From: Polaribacter dokdonensis
Lineage (GTDB): Bacteria > Bacteroidota > Bacteroidia > Flavobacteriales > Flavobacteriaceae
NCBI RefSeq assembly: GCF_024362345.1
Contig: NZ_CP101505.1
Location: 2,563,501-2,627,500 of the forward strand
Reading direction: 5' to 3'
DNA length: 64,000 nucleotides
Each line of letters opens with the position of its first letter. Position 1 is the stretch's first letter. Under the pieces are notes generated by a model. That model had not been told where the DNA came from. It made no database searches and saw only the letters and a list, made by a program, of their open reading frames with translations. Below are positions 27,076 through 35,426 of the stretch, piece after piece. The position numbers and the translations under genes were made by a program.

Positions 27076-27828
27076 ATGGAAACTATCTATTCAAGTAAAT
27101 ATTTACAAACCACTTTTGAGTTAGAAACGAACTTATTAATTCAAGATTGGATTTTATCACCCAACTCTTTAGAGGAATTTAAAAATGAAATGCTGGCCTT
27201 TGTTCGTTTGCATAAAATTTACAAGGTTAAAAATACACTTTGGTTACAAAAGAATTTTAGTTTAGAATTAGATTCAAAAACGCAACTTTGGTTAGAAGAC
27301 AATGTAAACATTCCTATTTTAAAATATGGAAATCAAAAATGTGCATTTGTAATTGGTAACGATTTATATGCTCATCTAACCATTTTAGAATCTTTTGATA
27401 AATGCCACTCATGTATAGCCCCAAAACATTTTGTAACAGAAGAAAAAGCTAGAAAATGGCTGCAAGAAGAAACAGTGATTTCTAAAAGATTTTCTAAAAA
27501 ACGTTTCTTTTTTGATGGTTTAGATGATGAAGACAACTTGATCATTAGAATGCCATCACAAGACATAAAACATACTTTAAAATCTTTAAATACGCTTTTA
27601 GAGAAAGAAACTTTTAAAACAGATCATGAGAATAAATTTAACTTGCTAACAAGCAGAGAAAAAGAAATTATGATGCATATATCTAAGAGAGAAAATCATA
27701 AAAGTATTGCAGAAAAGCTGTTTATTTCTATACATACAGTTAGAACTCATTATAAAAATATTAAAGCTAAATTAGATTTTGAAAGCAATACAGAATTAGT
27801 AAGATTCATAAACACCTATAGTTTTTAG
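27076..27828 (+). CDS. LuxR-type HTH regulator with unknown N-terminal domain
   Basis: From the ATG at 27076 the protein is 250 residues; an upstream TTG at 27064 is less likely. The C-terminal domain (about 190-250) is a LuxR/GerE helix-turn-helix: LTSREKEIMMHISKRENHKSIAEKLFISIHTVRTHYKNIKAKL. The N-terminal 180 residues are not recognised. They contain a C-H-S-C pair in DKCHSCIAPKHF that could bind metal or sense redox state. There is no receiver-domain Asp pattern. It lies between the TPR-LytTR gene and the membrane ATPase gene, with a structured leader and terminator between it and the ATPase. Confidence 0.82.
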   Translation: METIYSSKYLQTTFELETNLLIQDWILSPNSLEEFKNEMLAFVRLHKIYKVKNTLWLQKNFSLELDSKTQLWLEDNVNIPILKYGNQKCAFVIGNDLYAHLTILESFDKCHSCIAPKHFVTEEKARKWLQEETVISKRFSKKRFFFDGLDDEDNLIIRMPSQDIKHTLKSLNTLLEKETFKTDHENKFNLLTSREKEIMMHISKRENHKSIAEKLFISIHTVRTHYKNIKAKLDFESNTELVRFINTYSF

Positions 27829-27868
27829 AACTAGAATAACAAATAAAGTTCCCCCGAGTTTAATTGAG

Positions 27869-27976
27869 CTAACATAATTTGGAATTATTTGAAAACAGAA
27901 AACAGGCTAACATCAATGTTAGTAAAATTATTAAAAGAATTGTGAGAAAGTAAAAAGTTGTTTTCAATTATGTTAG
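27869..27976 (+). promoter_or_regulatory. leader with alternative pairings before the membrane ATPase gene
   Basis: Four short elements can pair in different ways. CTAACATAATT (27869-27879) is the exact reverse complement of AATTATGTTAG (27966-27976). Nested within, CTAACAT (27907-27913) faces ATGTTAG (27916-27922). So each CTAACAT can pair with either ATGTTAG. The last element ends 2 nt before a strong terminator hairpin at 27979-28011. This is the outline of an attenuator or of a structured 3' end; A/T richness means chance matches are more likely than usual. Confidence 0.4.
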
Positions 27977-27978
27977 TG

Positions 27979-28011
27979 AAACCAGATGCTTTTAAAGTGT
28001 CTGGTTTTTTT
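27979..28011 (+). terminator. intrinsic terminator before the membrane ATPase gene
   Basis: AAACCAGA (27979-27986) pairs with TCTGGTTT (28000-28007), and the inner bases extend the stem with two G-T pairs. A run of T follows. It ends 22 nt before the ATPase start codon. Confidence 0.88.
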
Positions 28012-28033
28012 ATATTTATAGAAAATTATACTT

Positions 28034-29077
28034 ATGAAAAACCATATTTCAGTTCAGAGAATTTTTCAGCAAATAAAGGCAGATGCTATAGGTAAAGACT
28101 CACATAGAGGAATTACTTTAACTTATGCTTGGTTAGCAAACCAATTTGGGCATATTTCCCTGGGTTTTATTCCGTCTTTTTTAGTGTATCAATTTTCTGA
28201 AATAAGTGCTTTTAAATCGGCTTTGTATGTGAGTCTTTTTTGGTTTTGTTTTGAATTGTATAATTTTTTAGGACCATTGTTATTAAAAAAAGAATCGAAA
28301 TCAGATGCTGTATATATTCCTAAAAAAACATCTTATAAATTTAAGCCAAAGTGGCTAAATGTTGCTTTTGATACTTTTACAGATGTGTGCTTTTTTGTTT
28401 TTGGAGCCACATTATTTTATTTAAGTATGAATGGATTTGATAATAAAGCAATAAATATTTTTCTTGTTTGTCTGTTAGTGTATTTATTAATTGCAGGCAG
28501 ATATTGGTTTATTACCAAAATGTATCAATTTTATGCACGATTTCCTTTTCAATTTAGACTTAGTCAATGGGATTTTACAATCAATAAAAATCAAAAAGGA
28601 ATTGTAGATCAATTTTTAGCATCCAAAGATTTAGGAAATCATTTACTAATTTATGGGAATTTAAATACAGGTAAAACCAGTTTGGGTGTTGGTATTTTAA
28701 ACGAATTGAGCATTAAAAATTATGCTTGTCTTTATGTGAATGCAATAAAACTATACAACTACTTTTTTAAGGATGAGAATGATGTGTTAGAAGCTCATGA
28801 AATCTGGGATTGGAGAGGTGCAGAATTTTTAATGATTGATGATATTAATCCAACAGATCCTATAAAAGAAGAACTAATAAAGCCAGACAAACTACTATCT
28901 TTCATAGATAATTTTGGAAAAGTGAATTGTAATAATAGAAATACTTTAAAAAATAAAAATGTAATTTGGGTTTTAGGAAATAGAAACAATTCTCAAGAAA
29001 AACCTATAGATAATTGGAAACAAATGCTAATTTCAATGAATGTTGATAAAGCTAAAATTAGTACAATTAATTTGTAG
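28034..29077 (+). CDS. membrane-embedded P-loop ATPase of unknown function
   Basis: A 347-residue protein not recognised as any named family. The N-terminal half has four likely helices (about 42-56, 60-80, 114-131 and 140-158) with soluble loops. The C-terminal half is a P-loop domain: Walker A GNLNTGKTS (208-216, K214), Walker B EFLMIDDIN (264-272, D269/D270) and a strand VIWVLGNRNN (310-319) in the place of sensor 1. The segment HLLIYGNLNTGKTSLGVGILNEL resembles DnaC/DnaA-type AAA+ ATPases. No HTH, nuclease or transporter motif is visible. It lies between two LuxR-type regulator genes and behind a terminator, so expression probably depends on read-through or an unseen promoter. Confidence 0.85.
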   Translation: MKNHISVQRIFQQIKADAIGKDSHRGITLTYAWLANQFGHISLGFIPSFLVYQFSEISAFKSALYVSLFWFCFELYNFLGPLLLKKESKSDAVYIPKKTSYKFKPKWLNVAFDTFTDVCFFVFGATLFYLSMNGFDNKAINIFLVCLLVYLLIAGRYWFITKMYQFYARFPFQFRLSQWDFTINKNQKGIVDQFLASKDLGNHLLIYGNLNTGKTSLGVGILNELSIKNYACLYVNAIKLYNYFFKDENDVLEAHEIWDWRGAEFLMIDDINPTDPIKEELIKPDKLLSFIDNFGKVNCNNRNTLKNKNVIWVLGNRNNSQEKPIDNWKQMLISMNVDKAKISTINL

Positions 29078-29078
29078 A

Positions 29079-29807
29079 TTACAATATGTGATTGTCGTAA
29101 GAAAAACTAATTAAATGAGGTAAACTATTGACTTTAAACCTTTTGTATAAAGGAATTATTCTTTTTTCTATAGCAGACTGACTTACATTTAGTTTATTTG
29201 CAATCTCTTTAAATGCCAAACCTTTAGAAGCCAATTCTAAAGCCTCTTTTTCTCTTCTAGAAATTCGAAACTCATTAAAAAGTTCTTTATTTAAGCTTTC
29301 TTCAAATCCAGATGTCTCTGGGCCAAAAGCAGCATATTGCATTATGTTTCCTAATTTTCTAGAATGTATTCTTTCTGATATCCCTATTACTTCTAAAATA
29401 GTTCCATTGTGAGATTTGTAGATACCAACTCTAGAAAATAACGGAATTATATCTCCGTTTTTATGTTTTTTTTCAACTTCAATGGTAAAGCTATATTTGT
29501 CTAAATCTTTGTCTATTGTTTTTAAATATTGTAAAGCTTTGTCATTTAATTCATTAGAGAAATTAAAGTGTCTTTTAGAGGTAGAACTTACAATTTTGTA
29601 CAATGTAATTTCATCATCTTTATAGCCAAGTAAGTCTTCCCAACCATAAGCAAATACCATACGTTGTTTTACAAAAGAGTAGATGTAGACAGCCTGCCCC
29701 ATAAATTGAGGAACCTTCTCTTTATACTCTGTGTATAAAGGGTCTGCTGCATCAAAAGGGATGTCAGAAACTCTTTCTCTAGTATATTTACCAAACTCAC
29801 TTTTCAT
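29079..29807 (-). CDS. PAS-LuxR transcription regulator
   Basis: From the ATG at 29807 the product has 242 residues; an upstream GTG (29840) is unlikely. The N-terminal 150 residues look like a PAS fold, with YIYSFVKQRMVFAYGWEDLLGY at the start and IPLFSRVGIYKSHNGTILEVIGISERI at the end. A LuxR-type HTH follows (about 175-236): ISRREKEALELASKGLAFKEIANKLNVSQSAIEKRI. It is convergent with the membrane ATPase gene; only 1 nt separates the two stop codons. Ligand and targets are unknown. Confidence 0.85.
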   Translation of the reverse strand: MKSEFGKYTRERVSDIPFDAADPLYTEYKEKVPQFMGQAVYIYSFVKQRMVFAYGWEDLLGYKDDEITLYKIVSSTSKRHFNFSNELNDKALQYLKTIDKDLDKYSFTIEVEKKHKNGDIIPLFSRVGIYKSHNGTILEVIGISERIHSRKLGNIMQYAAFGPETSGFEESLNKELFNEFRISRREKEALELASKGLAFKEIANKLNVSQSAIEKRIIPLYKRFKVNSLPHLISFSYDNHIL

Positions 29808-29842
29808 AAGTCTAAGATAAAAAAAACTGCGTAAAAACACAG

Positions 29843-29873
29843 TTGTAAAACTGTTAATACTAGCTTATTTTTG
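29843..29873 (+). promoter_or_regulatory. consensus promoter for a possible small RNA
   Basis: TTG (29843-29845), 20-nt spacer, TATTTTTG (29866-29873). This fits the Bacteroidota consensus TTG-N19/20-TAnnTTTG. It points to the right into a gene-free stretch that ends in a terminator. Confidence 0.5.
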
Positions 29874-29879
29874 AAGTAA

Positions 29880-29988
29880 ATCTATTGAACAAGAAATAAA
29901 AATTGCTATGAAAAGAAATGTTTAATATATTTATTATAATCCTCCAAGCTAAGCCTTTACTAATAAGTTAATTAGTAAAGGTTTTTTA
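29880..29988 (+). ncRNA. possible small RNA, about 105 nt
   Basis: No gene lies on the plus strand here: the flanking genes (29079-29807 and 29986-32364) are both on the minus strand. Yet there is a full consensus promoter at 29843-29873 and a plus-strand terminator at 29954-29987. The expected transcript starts near 29880 and contains only a 5-codon open frame. No known RNA family is recognised. Its 3' end is antisense to the last codons of the MMPL gene. Confidence 0.4.
29954..29987 (+). terminator. plus-strand terminator without a plus-strand gene
   Basis: CCTTTACTAAT (29954-29964) pairs with ATTAGTAAAGG (29971-29981), followed by GTTTTTT-type residues. On the minus strand there is no T run after the stem, so it works only to the right. 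Confidence 0.8.
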
Positions 29989-32364
29989 TTTACTAGGCTC
30001 TTCTAAGTCTTTTGGTGGTATAATCTTCATTGCAGGTTCTCTAAACACTTTTTTGTTTGCAATTTTCTTTTCGAATGTTAAAAGTAAAGAAGGTAAAAGT
30101 AATAAGTTAGATACCATTGCTAATAAAAGCGTAACTGAAACTAAACCTCCTAAAGCAATTGTGCCTCCAAAACTTGATAGTGTAAAAACTAAAAACCCAA
30201 AAAACAATACTATAGAAGTGTAAAACATACTTACACCTGTTTCACGTAAAGCAGCATATACAGAAGGTTTAATCTTCCATTTATTAGACATTAATTCCTG
30301 CCTGTATTTTGCTAAGAAATGTATGGTGTCATCTACAGATATACCAAATGCAATACTAAATACCAATATAGTAGAGGGTTTTATAGGAATGTCTAAGAAG
30401 CCCATAAGTCCTGCTGTTATTAATAGTGGTAATATGTTAGGTATTAAGGATATTAAAATCATTTGAGGCGATCTAAACATCCAAGCCATAAATAATGCAA
30501 TTAATAATATTGCTAATGATAGTGAAAACACTAAGTTATTGATTAAGTAATTAGTTCCTTTAATGAATACTAAAGCTTTACCAGTAATAGATACAGAATA
30601 TTTTTCAGCAGGGAATTCTTTAGCAATAACCGCTTTTAATCTTTCTTGTATAACATCCATTTTATCTGTACCAATATCTTTCATAAAGGTTGTTATTCTT
30701 GCATAACGTCCAGTAGAATCTACAAAGGTATTTAACATACCAGCATCAGAATTTGAGTTTTTGGTATAGGAAAATATATAGCTTTGCTCTTGGCTAGTAG
30801 GTAACTGATAATATTTAGGATTACCTTTATAGTAAGCTTGTTTAGAGTATTTTACTAGGTTTACAACAGAAATTGGTTTCGATAATTCAGGAAAAGTTTC
30901 AATGGTTTCATTCAGCTCATCCATCTTTTTTAGCGTAGATAATTTCATGACACCTTTTTCTTTTTTTGTATCAATAAAAATTTCTAAAGGCATAATACCA
31001 CCAAACTCTTTTTCGAAGAATTTAATATCTTTATAGAAGCCCATACTTTTAGGCATATCTTCTATTAAACTACCAGAAACCCTAATTTTATATACGCCAA
31101 TAATACCTAAAACAATTACTAGTACTGTTGCAAAATAAATGGCAATTCTTTGGTTTTTTACAGTTTGCTCCATCCAATTTACCACATTTTCTATCCACCT
31201 TCTTTCTAAGTGGTTTAAATGCTTTTTCTTAGGTAAAGGCATAAAACTATATATAATTGGAATTATCAATAAAGCAAGTATAAAGATGCTTACAATATTT
31301 ACTGAAGCTAAAATTCCGAATTCACGTAAAAGCGAACTTTTTACAAAAACAAAGGTTGCAAATCCAGATGCAGTTGTAATATTGGTCATTAAAGTAGCAT
31401 TACCAATTTTAGAAATTACACGTTGTAAAGCTTTTGCTTGTTGCCCATGTTTTTTAATCTCCTGTTGATATTTATTAATTAAAAACACAGCATTGGGTAC
31501 CCCAATAACAATAATTAAAGGAGGTATTAAAGCCGATAATACTGTAATTTCAAAACGAAATAAACCTATAAAACCAAATGCCCAAGTTACACCAACCATT
31601 ACAACCAAAAGTGTAATAAAGGTGGCTCTGTAAGATCTAAAAAAGAAGAAAAAGATAACTGCTGTAATTAAAAGTGCACCACCAACAAATAATATAATTT
31701 CATCTTGAATATTTTGTGCATTCAAGGTTCTAATATAGGGCATACCAGAAATGCGAACATCTACATTATGATCCTCTTCAAATTGTTCTATTATAGGTAT
31801 TAAGGTGTTGAAAATAAAATCTCTCCTTTTTGGAGTATTTATAATTTCTTTTTTAATGTAAATGGCAGTTTGTAAAGTACCAGTTTCTTTATTAAATAAC
31901 AGGTTATCATAGAAAGGTAACTTCTCAAATAGTTGTTTTTTTATGTTTTGAACTTCTTCTGTTGTAGAAGGTTCATTTTCATATAAAGGTTCTAATATAA
32001 ATTTTCTTTGTTGACGATCTGCTTTCAGTTTTTGAACATCTGCTATAGAAAGGGTAAAATCTATTTCTTCTAAATCATTAAATTTATTAACAAGGCTATT
32101 CCAAGCATTAAATTTTTCTGGTGTAAAAACAGTAGAATCTTTAATTCCTAAAATTACTAGATTACCTTCTTCACCAAAAACCTCTAAAAATTTGTTGTAT
32201 TCTAAATTTGCTTCATGATTTTCGGGTAACAAATTAGCTTCTGTATATGAAAATTTCATATATTTCATTTGCGAAGCTAATAATGCAGTAATTATTGCAA
32301 TGCCAAGTAAAACCAAATAACGGTTTCTTAAGATGATACCTGCAACTTTAGTCCAAAAATTCAT
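29986..32364 (-). CDS. MMPL/RND-superfamily exporter
   Basis: A 792-residue inner-membrane transporter. It has two similar halves, each with one helix, a large periplasmic loop and five further helices (helix 1 at about 13-31; helix 7 at about 405-425). The second half carries the RND-type GISVDDTIHFLAKYRQE motif, with the DD pair used for proton coupling; the matching first-half segment is VIGVPNAVFLINKYQQE, without the acidic pair. The family exports lipids, hopanoids and other hydrophobic compounds. Substrate is not readable here. It appears monocistronic. Confidence 0.92.
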   Translation of the reverse strand: MNFWTKVAGIILRNRYLVLLGIAIITALLASQMKYMKFSYTEANLLPENHEANLEYNKFLEVFGEEGNLVILGIKDSTVFTPEKFNAWNSLVNKFNDLEEIDFTLSIADVQKLKADRQQRKFILEPLYENEPSTTEEVQNIKKQLFEKLPFYDNLLFNKETGTLQTAIYIKKEIINTPKRRDFIFNTLIPIIEQFEEDHNVDVRISGMPYIRTLNAQNIQDEIILFVGGALLITAVIFFFFFRSYRATFITLLVVMVGVTWAFGFIGLFRFEITVLSALIPPLIIVIGVPNAVFLINKYQQEIKKHGQQAKALQRVISKIGNATLMTNITTASGFATFVFVKSSLLREFGILASVNIVSIFILALLIIPIIYSFMPLPKKKHLNHLERRWIENVVNWMEQTVKNQRIAIYFATVLVIVLGIIGVYKIRVSGSLIEDMPKSMGFYKDIKFFEKEFGGIMPLEIFIDTKKEKGVMKLSTLKKMDELNETIETFPELSKPISVVNLVKYSKQAYYKGNPKYYQLPTSQEQSYIFSYTKNSNSDAGMLNTFVDSTGRYARITTFMKDIGTDKMDVIQERLKAVIAKEFPAEKYSVSITGKALVFIKGTNYLINNLVFSLSLAILLIALFMAWMFRSPQMILISLIPNILPLLITAGLMGFLDIPIKPSTILVFSIAFGISVDDTIHFLAKYRQELMSNKWKIKPSVYAALRETGVSMFYTSIVLFFGFLVFTLSSFGGTIALGGLVSVTLLLAMVSNLLLLPSLLLTFEKKIANKKVFREPAMKIIPPKDLEEPSK

Positions 32365-32393
32365 TAAGTAATTTTATAAAAGGTAATTGTATT

Positions 32394-32427
32394 GATAAAA
32401 AAAGAGTGTTTATAAAACACTCTTTAA
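32394..32427 (-). terminator. intrinsic terminator of pyrH-frr
   Basis: AAAGAGTGTTT (32401-32411) and AAACACTCTTT (32415-32425) form a perfect stem with a 3-nt loop. The flanking A run (32394-32403) is the T run on the minus strand, just past the frr stop. Confidence 0.87.
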
Positions 32428-32443
32428 TTTTACACTTTAATTA

Positions 32444-32998
32444 TTAGATTGTCATGATTTCTTTTTCTTTGACAGCTAATTTTTCGTCTATATTTTTTAC
32501 GTAGGTATCTGTTAGTTTTTGCACATCATCTTCAGCTATTTTCTTCATATCATCAGAAATCTCTACTTTTTTAATGTCATTATTGGCATCTTTTCTAGCA
32601 TTTCTAACACCAACTTTTGCATGTTCTGCTTCAGCTTTGGCTTGTTTTGCTAAACCTTTTCTACGCTCTTCAGTTAATGGTGGTACATTTATCATAATTA
32701 AATCACCATTATTCATTGGGTTTAAACCAAGATTAGCAATCTGAATTGCTTTTTCTATAGGCTGTAGCATGCTTTTCTCCCAAGGTTGTATGCTTAGAGT
32801 TCTAGCATCTGGAGTATTTACATTTGCTACTTGACTTAATGGTGTTTGTGCACCATAATAATCTACCATAACTGTACTTAACATTGCAGGTGTAGCTCTA
32901 CCAGCTCTAATTGAAACTAATTCTTTCTCTAAATGCGTAATTGCATTATTCATAGCTTCTTTGGCAGTATCTAATATAAATTCAATTTCTTCGTTCAT
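32444..32998 (-). CDS. frr: ribosome recycling factor
   Basis: Splits post-termination ribosomes together with EF-G. The 184-residue length is normal. The signature region VSIRAGRATPAML (29-41) is present, with the central INVPPLTEERRKGLAKQAK block of the three-helix domain. It follows pyrH by 26 nt on the same strand, the classic pyrH-frr pair, and ends in a strong terminator. Confidence 0.98.
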   Translation of the reverse strand: MNEEIEFILDTAKEAMNNAITHLEKELVSIRAGRATPAMLSTVMVDYYGAQTPLSQVANVNTPDARTLSIQPWEKSMLQPIEKAIQIANLGLNPMNNGDLIMINVPPLTEERRKGLAKQAKAEAEHAKVGVRNARKDANNDIKKVEISDDMKKIAEDDVQKLTDTYVKNIDEKLAVKEKEIMTI

Positions 32999-33024
32999 CT
33001 TTTTAAAATTTAAAAAGTTAGATT

Positions 33025-33732
33025 TTAGTTTTCTACTATTGTACCAACCTTTTCCCCTGAAACTAATCTATTTAAGTTTCCTTTAGTGTTCATATCAAAA
33101 ATAATGATTGGTAATTTATTTTCTTCACTTAATGTAAAAGCTGTCATATCCATCACTTTTAATCCTTTATTAATTACATCTTTAAATGTAATTGATTCAA
33201 ACTTAACAGCATCTTTAACTTTCTCAGGGTCTGCATCATAGACTCCATCTACTCTTGTGCCTTTTAAAATTGCATCTGCATGAATTTCAATAGCTCTTAA
33301 TACAGCAGCAGTATCTGTTGTAAAATAAGGATTTCCAGTACCTGCACCAAAAATAACAACTCTACCTTTTTCTAGGTGACGAATTGCCTTACGTTTTATA
33401 TATGGCTCTGCAACTTCTTTAATTTCTAAAGCAGTTTGCAAACGTGTGTGCACATCTTCATCTTCTAACGCACTTTGTAATGCCAAACCATTTATACAAG
33501 TGGCTAACATACCCATATGATCTCCTTGAACACGATCCATACCATTTGCTGCACCAGCAACACCTCTAAAGATGTTTCCACCTCCAATTACAATAGCAAC
33601 TTCAATACCTTTATCTACAACCTCTTTAATTTCTTTTGCATATTCTGCAAGACGTTTAGGATCTATTCCATATTGACGATCACCCATCAATGCTTCTCCA
33701 CTTAATTTTAAAAGGACTCTTTTGTATTGCAT
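33025..33732 (-). CDS. pyrH: uridylate kinase
   Basis: Phosphorylates UMP to UDP in pyrimidine synthesis; the bacterial enzyme is a hexamer of the amino-acid kinase fold. The 235-residue protein begins [17 protein letters not shown] and contains the [10 protein letters not shown] phosphate-binding loop, GDHMGMLAT and the [19 protein letters not shown] block, all diagnostic. Its start region is preceded by a -7-like box at 33786-33793 on the minus strand. The frr gene follows. Confidence 0.98.
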   Translation of the reverse strand: MQYKRVLLKLSGEALMGDRQYGIDPKRLAEYAKEIKEVVDKGIEVAIVIGGGNIFRGVAGAANGMDRVQGDHMGMLATCINGLALQSALEDEDVHTRLQTALEIKEVAEPYIKRKAIRHLEKGRVVIFGAGTGNPYFTTDTAAVLRAIEIHADAILKGTRVDGVYDADPEKVKDAVKFESITFKDVINKGLKVMDMTAFTLSEENKLPIIIFDMNTKGNLNRLVSGEKVGTIVEN

Positions 33733-33887
33733 TTTATATTGCTGTTTGATATTCTTACTGATAAAATAAGAAAATTTGAGTTGTGCAAAATTAATGTTTT
33801 TTTTTATTTATAATGAAATGTCTCTTATAGTTTTAGTTTTTAAATATTTAACTAAAACGAAATAACTGAAATTGAACTATTTAAACT

Positions 33888-33918
33888 TTTGTGGGCTTAA
33901 TTAAATTGATTAATTTTG
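33888..33918 (+). promoter_or_regulatory. consensus promoter of tig
   Basis: TTTG (33888-33891), 19-nt spacer, TAATTTTG (33911-33918), ending 35 nt before the tig start codon. One of the best consensus matches in the window. Confidence 0.75.
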
Positions 33919-33953
33919 CACTCGATTTTTTAAGAACTAGAGATTAATAAGAA

Positions 33954-35276
33954 ATGAATATTACAAAAGAAAACGTAGATGCATTAAATGCAGTTGTAAA
34001 AGTTGATATTGTTGCAGATGACTATCAAGCAAAAGTAACAGAGGTTTTAACAGACTATCGTAAAAAAGCAGACATTCCAGGTTTTAGAAAAGGTCATGTG
34101 CCAATGGGAATGATTAAAAAGCAATATGGTAAATCTGTGATGATTGATGAAGTTAACAAACTTATACAAGATTCATTAAACAAATTTTTAACAGAAGAAA
34201 AGTTAGATATTTTAGGTAACCCATTACCAAGAGTAAATGAAAACTTTAATTGGGATGCAGATACTTTTACTTTCGAATTCGAATTAGGTTTAGCACCAGA
34301 ATTTGATGTTGATTTATCAGCAAAAAATAAAATTAAGCAATACAATATTGTTGCAACTGATGAATTGATTGATGAAGAAGTAAAAAATATTCAGACTCGT
34401 TATGGAAAAATGAGTGCATTAGAAGAAGCAACAGAGCACTCTAATGTAACTGGTACTTTCATAAATGAAGAAGCAGGTATTAATAAAAAATCTACTTTCT
34501 TAGTTAATGATTTAAAAGGTAAGAAAAACGAGAAAAAAGTAATAGGTGCTAAAATTGGAGATGTTATTGAGTTAGGTACTAAAAAACTTTTCGAAGACGA
34601 TCATAAATTACAACACATTTTAGGAGTAGAGCATGATGTTATTCATGACTTAGATGTTACAGTTATGTTAACTGTAGAAGATATTACAAAAACAGAACCA
34701 GCAGATTTAGACAAAGAATTGTTTGACAAACTTTTTGTTGATGGGAGCGTTTCTACTGTAACTGAATTAAGAGAAAAAATTAAGGAAGATGCAGAAAAGC
34801 AATTTGAGCAACAAGGAGATCAGCAATTACTAAATGCAGTTCAAGAGTACTTAATAGAAAACACCAAGTTTGATTTACCTGCAGATTTTCTTAAAAAATG
34901 GTTAGCAACAGCTGGCGAAAAAGAATTAACTGCTGAAGAAGCTGCTGCTGAGTACGAAAAATCTGAAAAAGGATTACGTTATCAATTAATCGAAAGTAAG
35001 ATTATGAAGGATAATGACATCAAATTAGATTATAAAGAATTGGTAGATTATGCTAAAGGCTTTATTCGTCAACAAATGGCACAGTTTGGTAATATGAATC
35101 CAGAGGAGAAAGAATTAGATGATATTGCTGGTAGAATCTTACAAAATCAAGATGAAGCTCAAAAATTACAAGGGCAATTAATCAGTCAGAAATTATTGGC
35201 TTTCTTTAAAGAAAACATCAACTTCAAAACAAAAGAAGTTACTTACGAAGAGTTTATTAAAGAAGTATATAAATAG
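33954..35276 (+). CDS. tig: trigger factor
   Basis: Ribosome-bound chaperone for nascent chains. The 440-residue protein has the ribosome-docking signature in FRKGHVPMGMIKKQYGKSV (about 43-62), with the F-R-K-G loop intact. The middle PPIase domain (about 150-245) is degenerate compared with FKBP active sites, as is common in Bacteroidota. The C-terminal helical domain is complete. A two-hairpin region separates it from clpP, which together with clpX forms the classic tig-clpP-clpX order. Trigger factor levels would be set mainly by the consensus promoter upstream. Confidence 0.96.
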   Translation: MNITKENVDALNAVVKVDIVADDYQAKVTEVLTDYRKKADIPGFRKGHVPMGMIKKQYGKSVMIDEVNKLIQDSLNKFLTEEKLDILGNPLPRVNENFNWDADTFTFEFELGLAPEFDVDLSAKNKIKQYNIVATDELIDEEVKNIQTRYGKMSALEEATEHSNVTGTFINEEAGINKKSTFLVNDLKGKKNEKKVIGAKIGDVIELGTKKLFEDDHKLQHILGVEHDVIHDLDVTVMLTVEDITKTEPADLDKELFDKLFVDGSVSTVTELREKIKEDAEKQFEQQGDQQLLNAVQEYLIENTKFDLPADFLKKWLATAGEKELTAEEAAAEYEKSEKGLRYQLIESKIMKDNDIKLDYKELVDYAKGFIRQQMAQFGNMNPEEKELDDIAGRILQNQDEAQKLQGQLISQKLLAFFKENINFKTKEVTYEEFIKEVYK

Positions 35277-35287
35277 ATTGAAGTAGC

Positions 35288-35309
35288 TTTCTAAAACCTG
35301 TTTTAGAAA
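35288..35309 (+). other. perfect hairpin after tig
   Basis: TTTCTAAAA (35288-35296), loop CCTG, TTTTAGAAA (35301-35309). No direct T run follows; a second hairpin that looks like a terminator lies 13 nt downstream. Confidence 0.6.
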
Positions 35310-35322
35310 TCTATAAATAAGT

Positions 35323-35352
35323 AAAACCTGGGCTTTTTAGCTCAGGTTTTTC
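35323..35352 (+). terminator. intrinsic terminator between tig and clpP
   Basis: AAAACCTG (35323-35330) pairs with CAGGTTTT (35343-35350), followed by further T residues. It separates tig from clpP, so clpP needs its own promoter or read-through. Confidence 0.75.
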
Positions 35353-35426
35353 GTTTTAAAATCTAACACAATATTTAGAGAATAGTTCTTATCTTTACAC
35401 AACCAATAATTTAAAGAGTTTAAGAC

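Noticed and set aside
34094..34345. Minus-strand frame inside tig
   Set aside because: Shadow of the trigger factor coding sequence, with no independent support.
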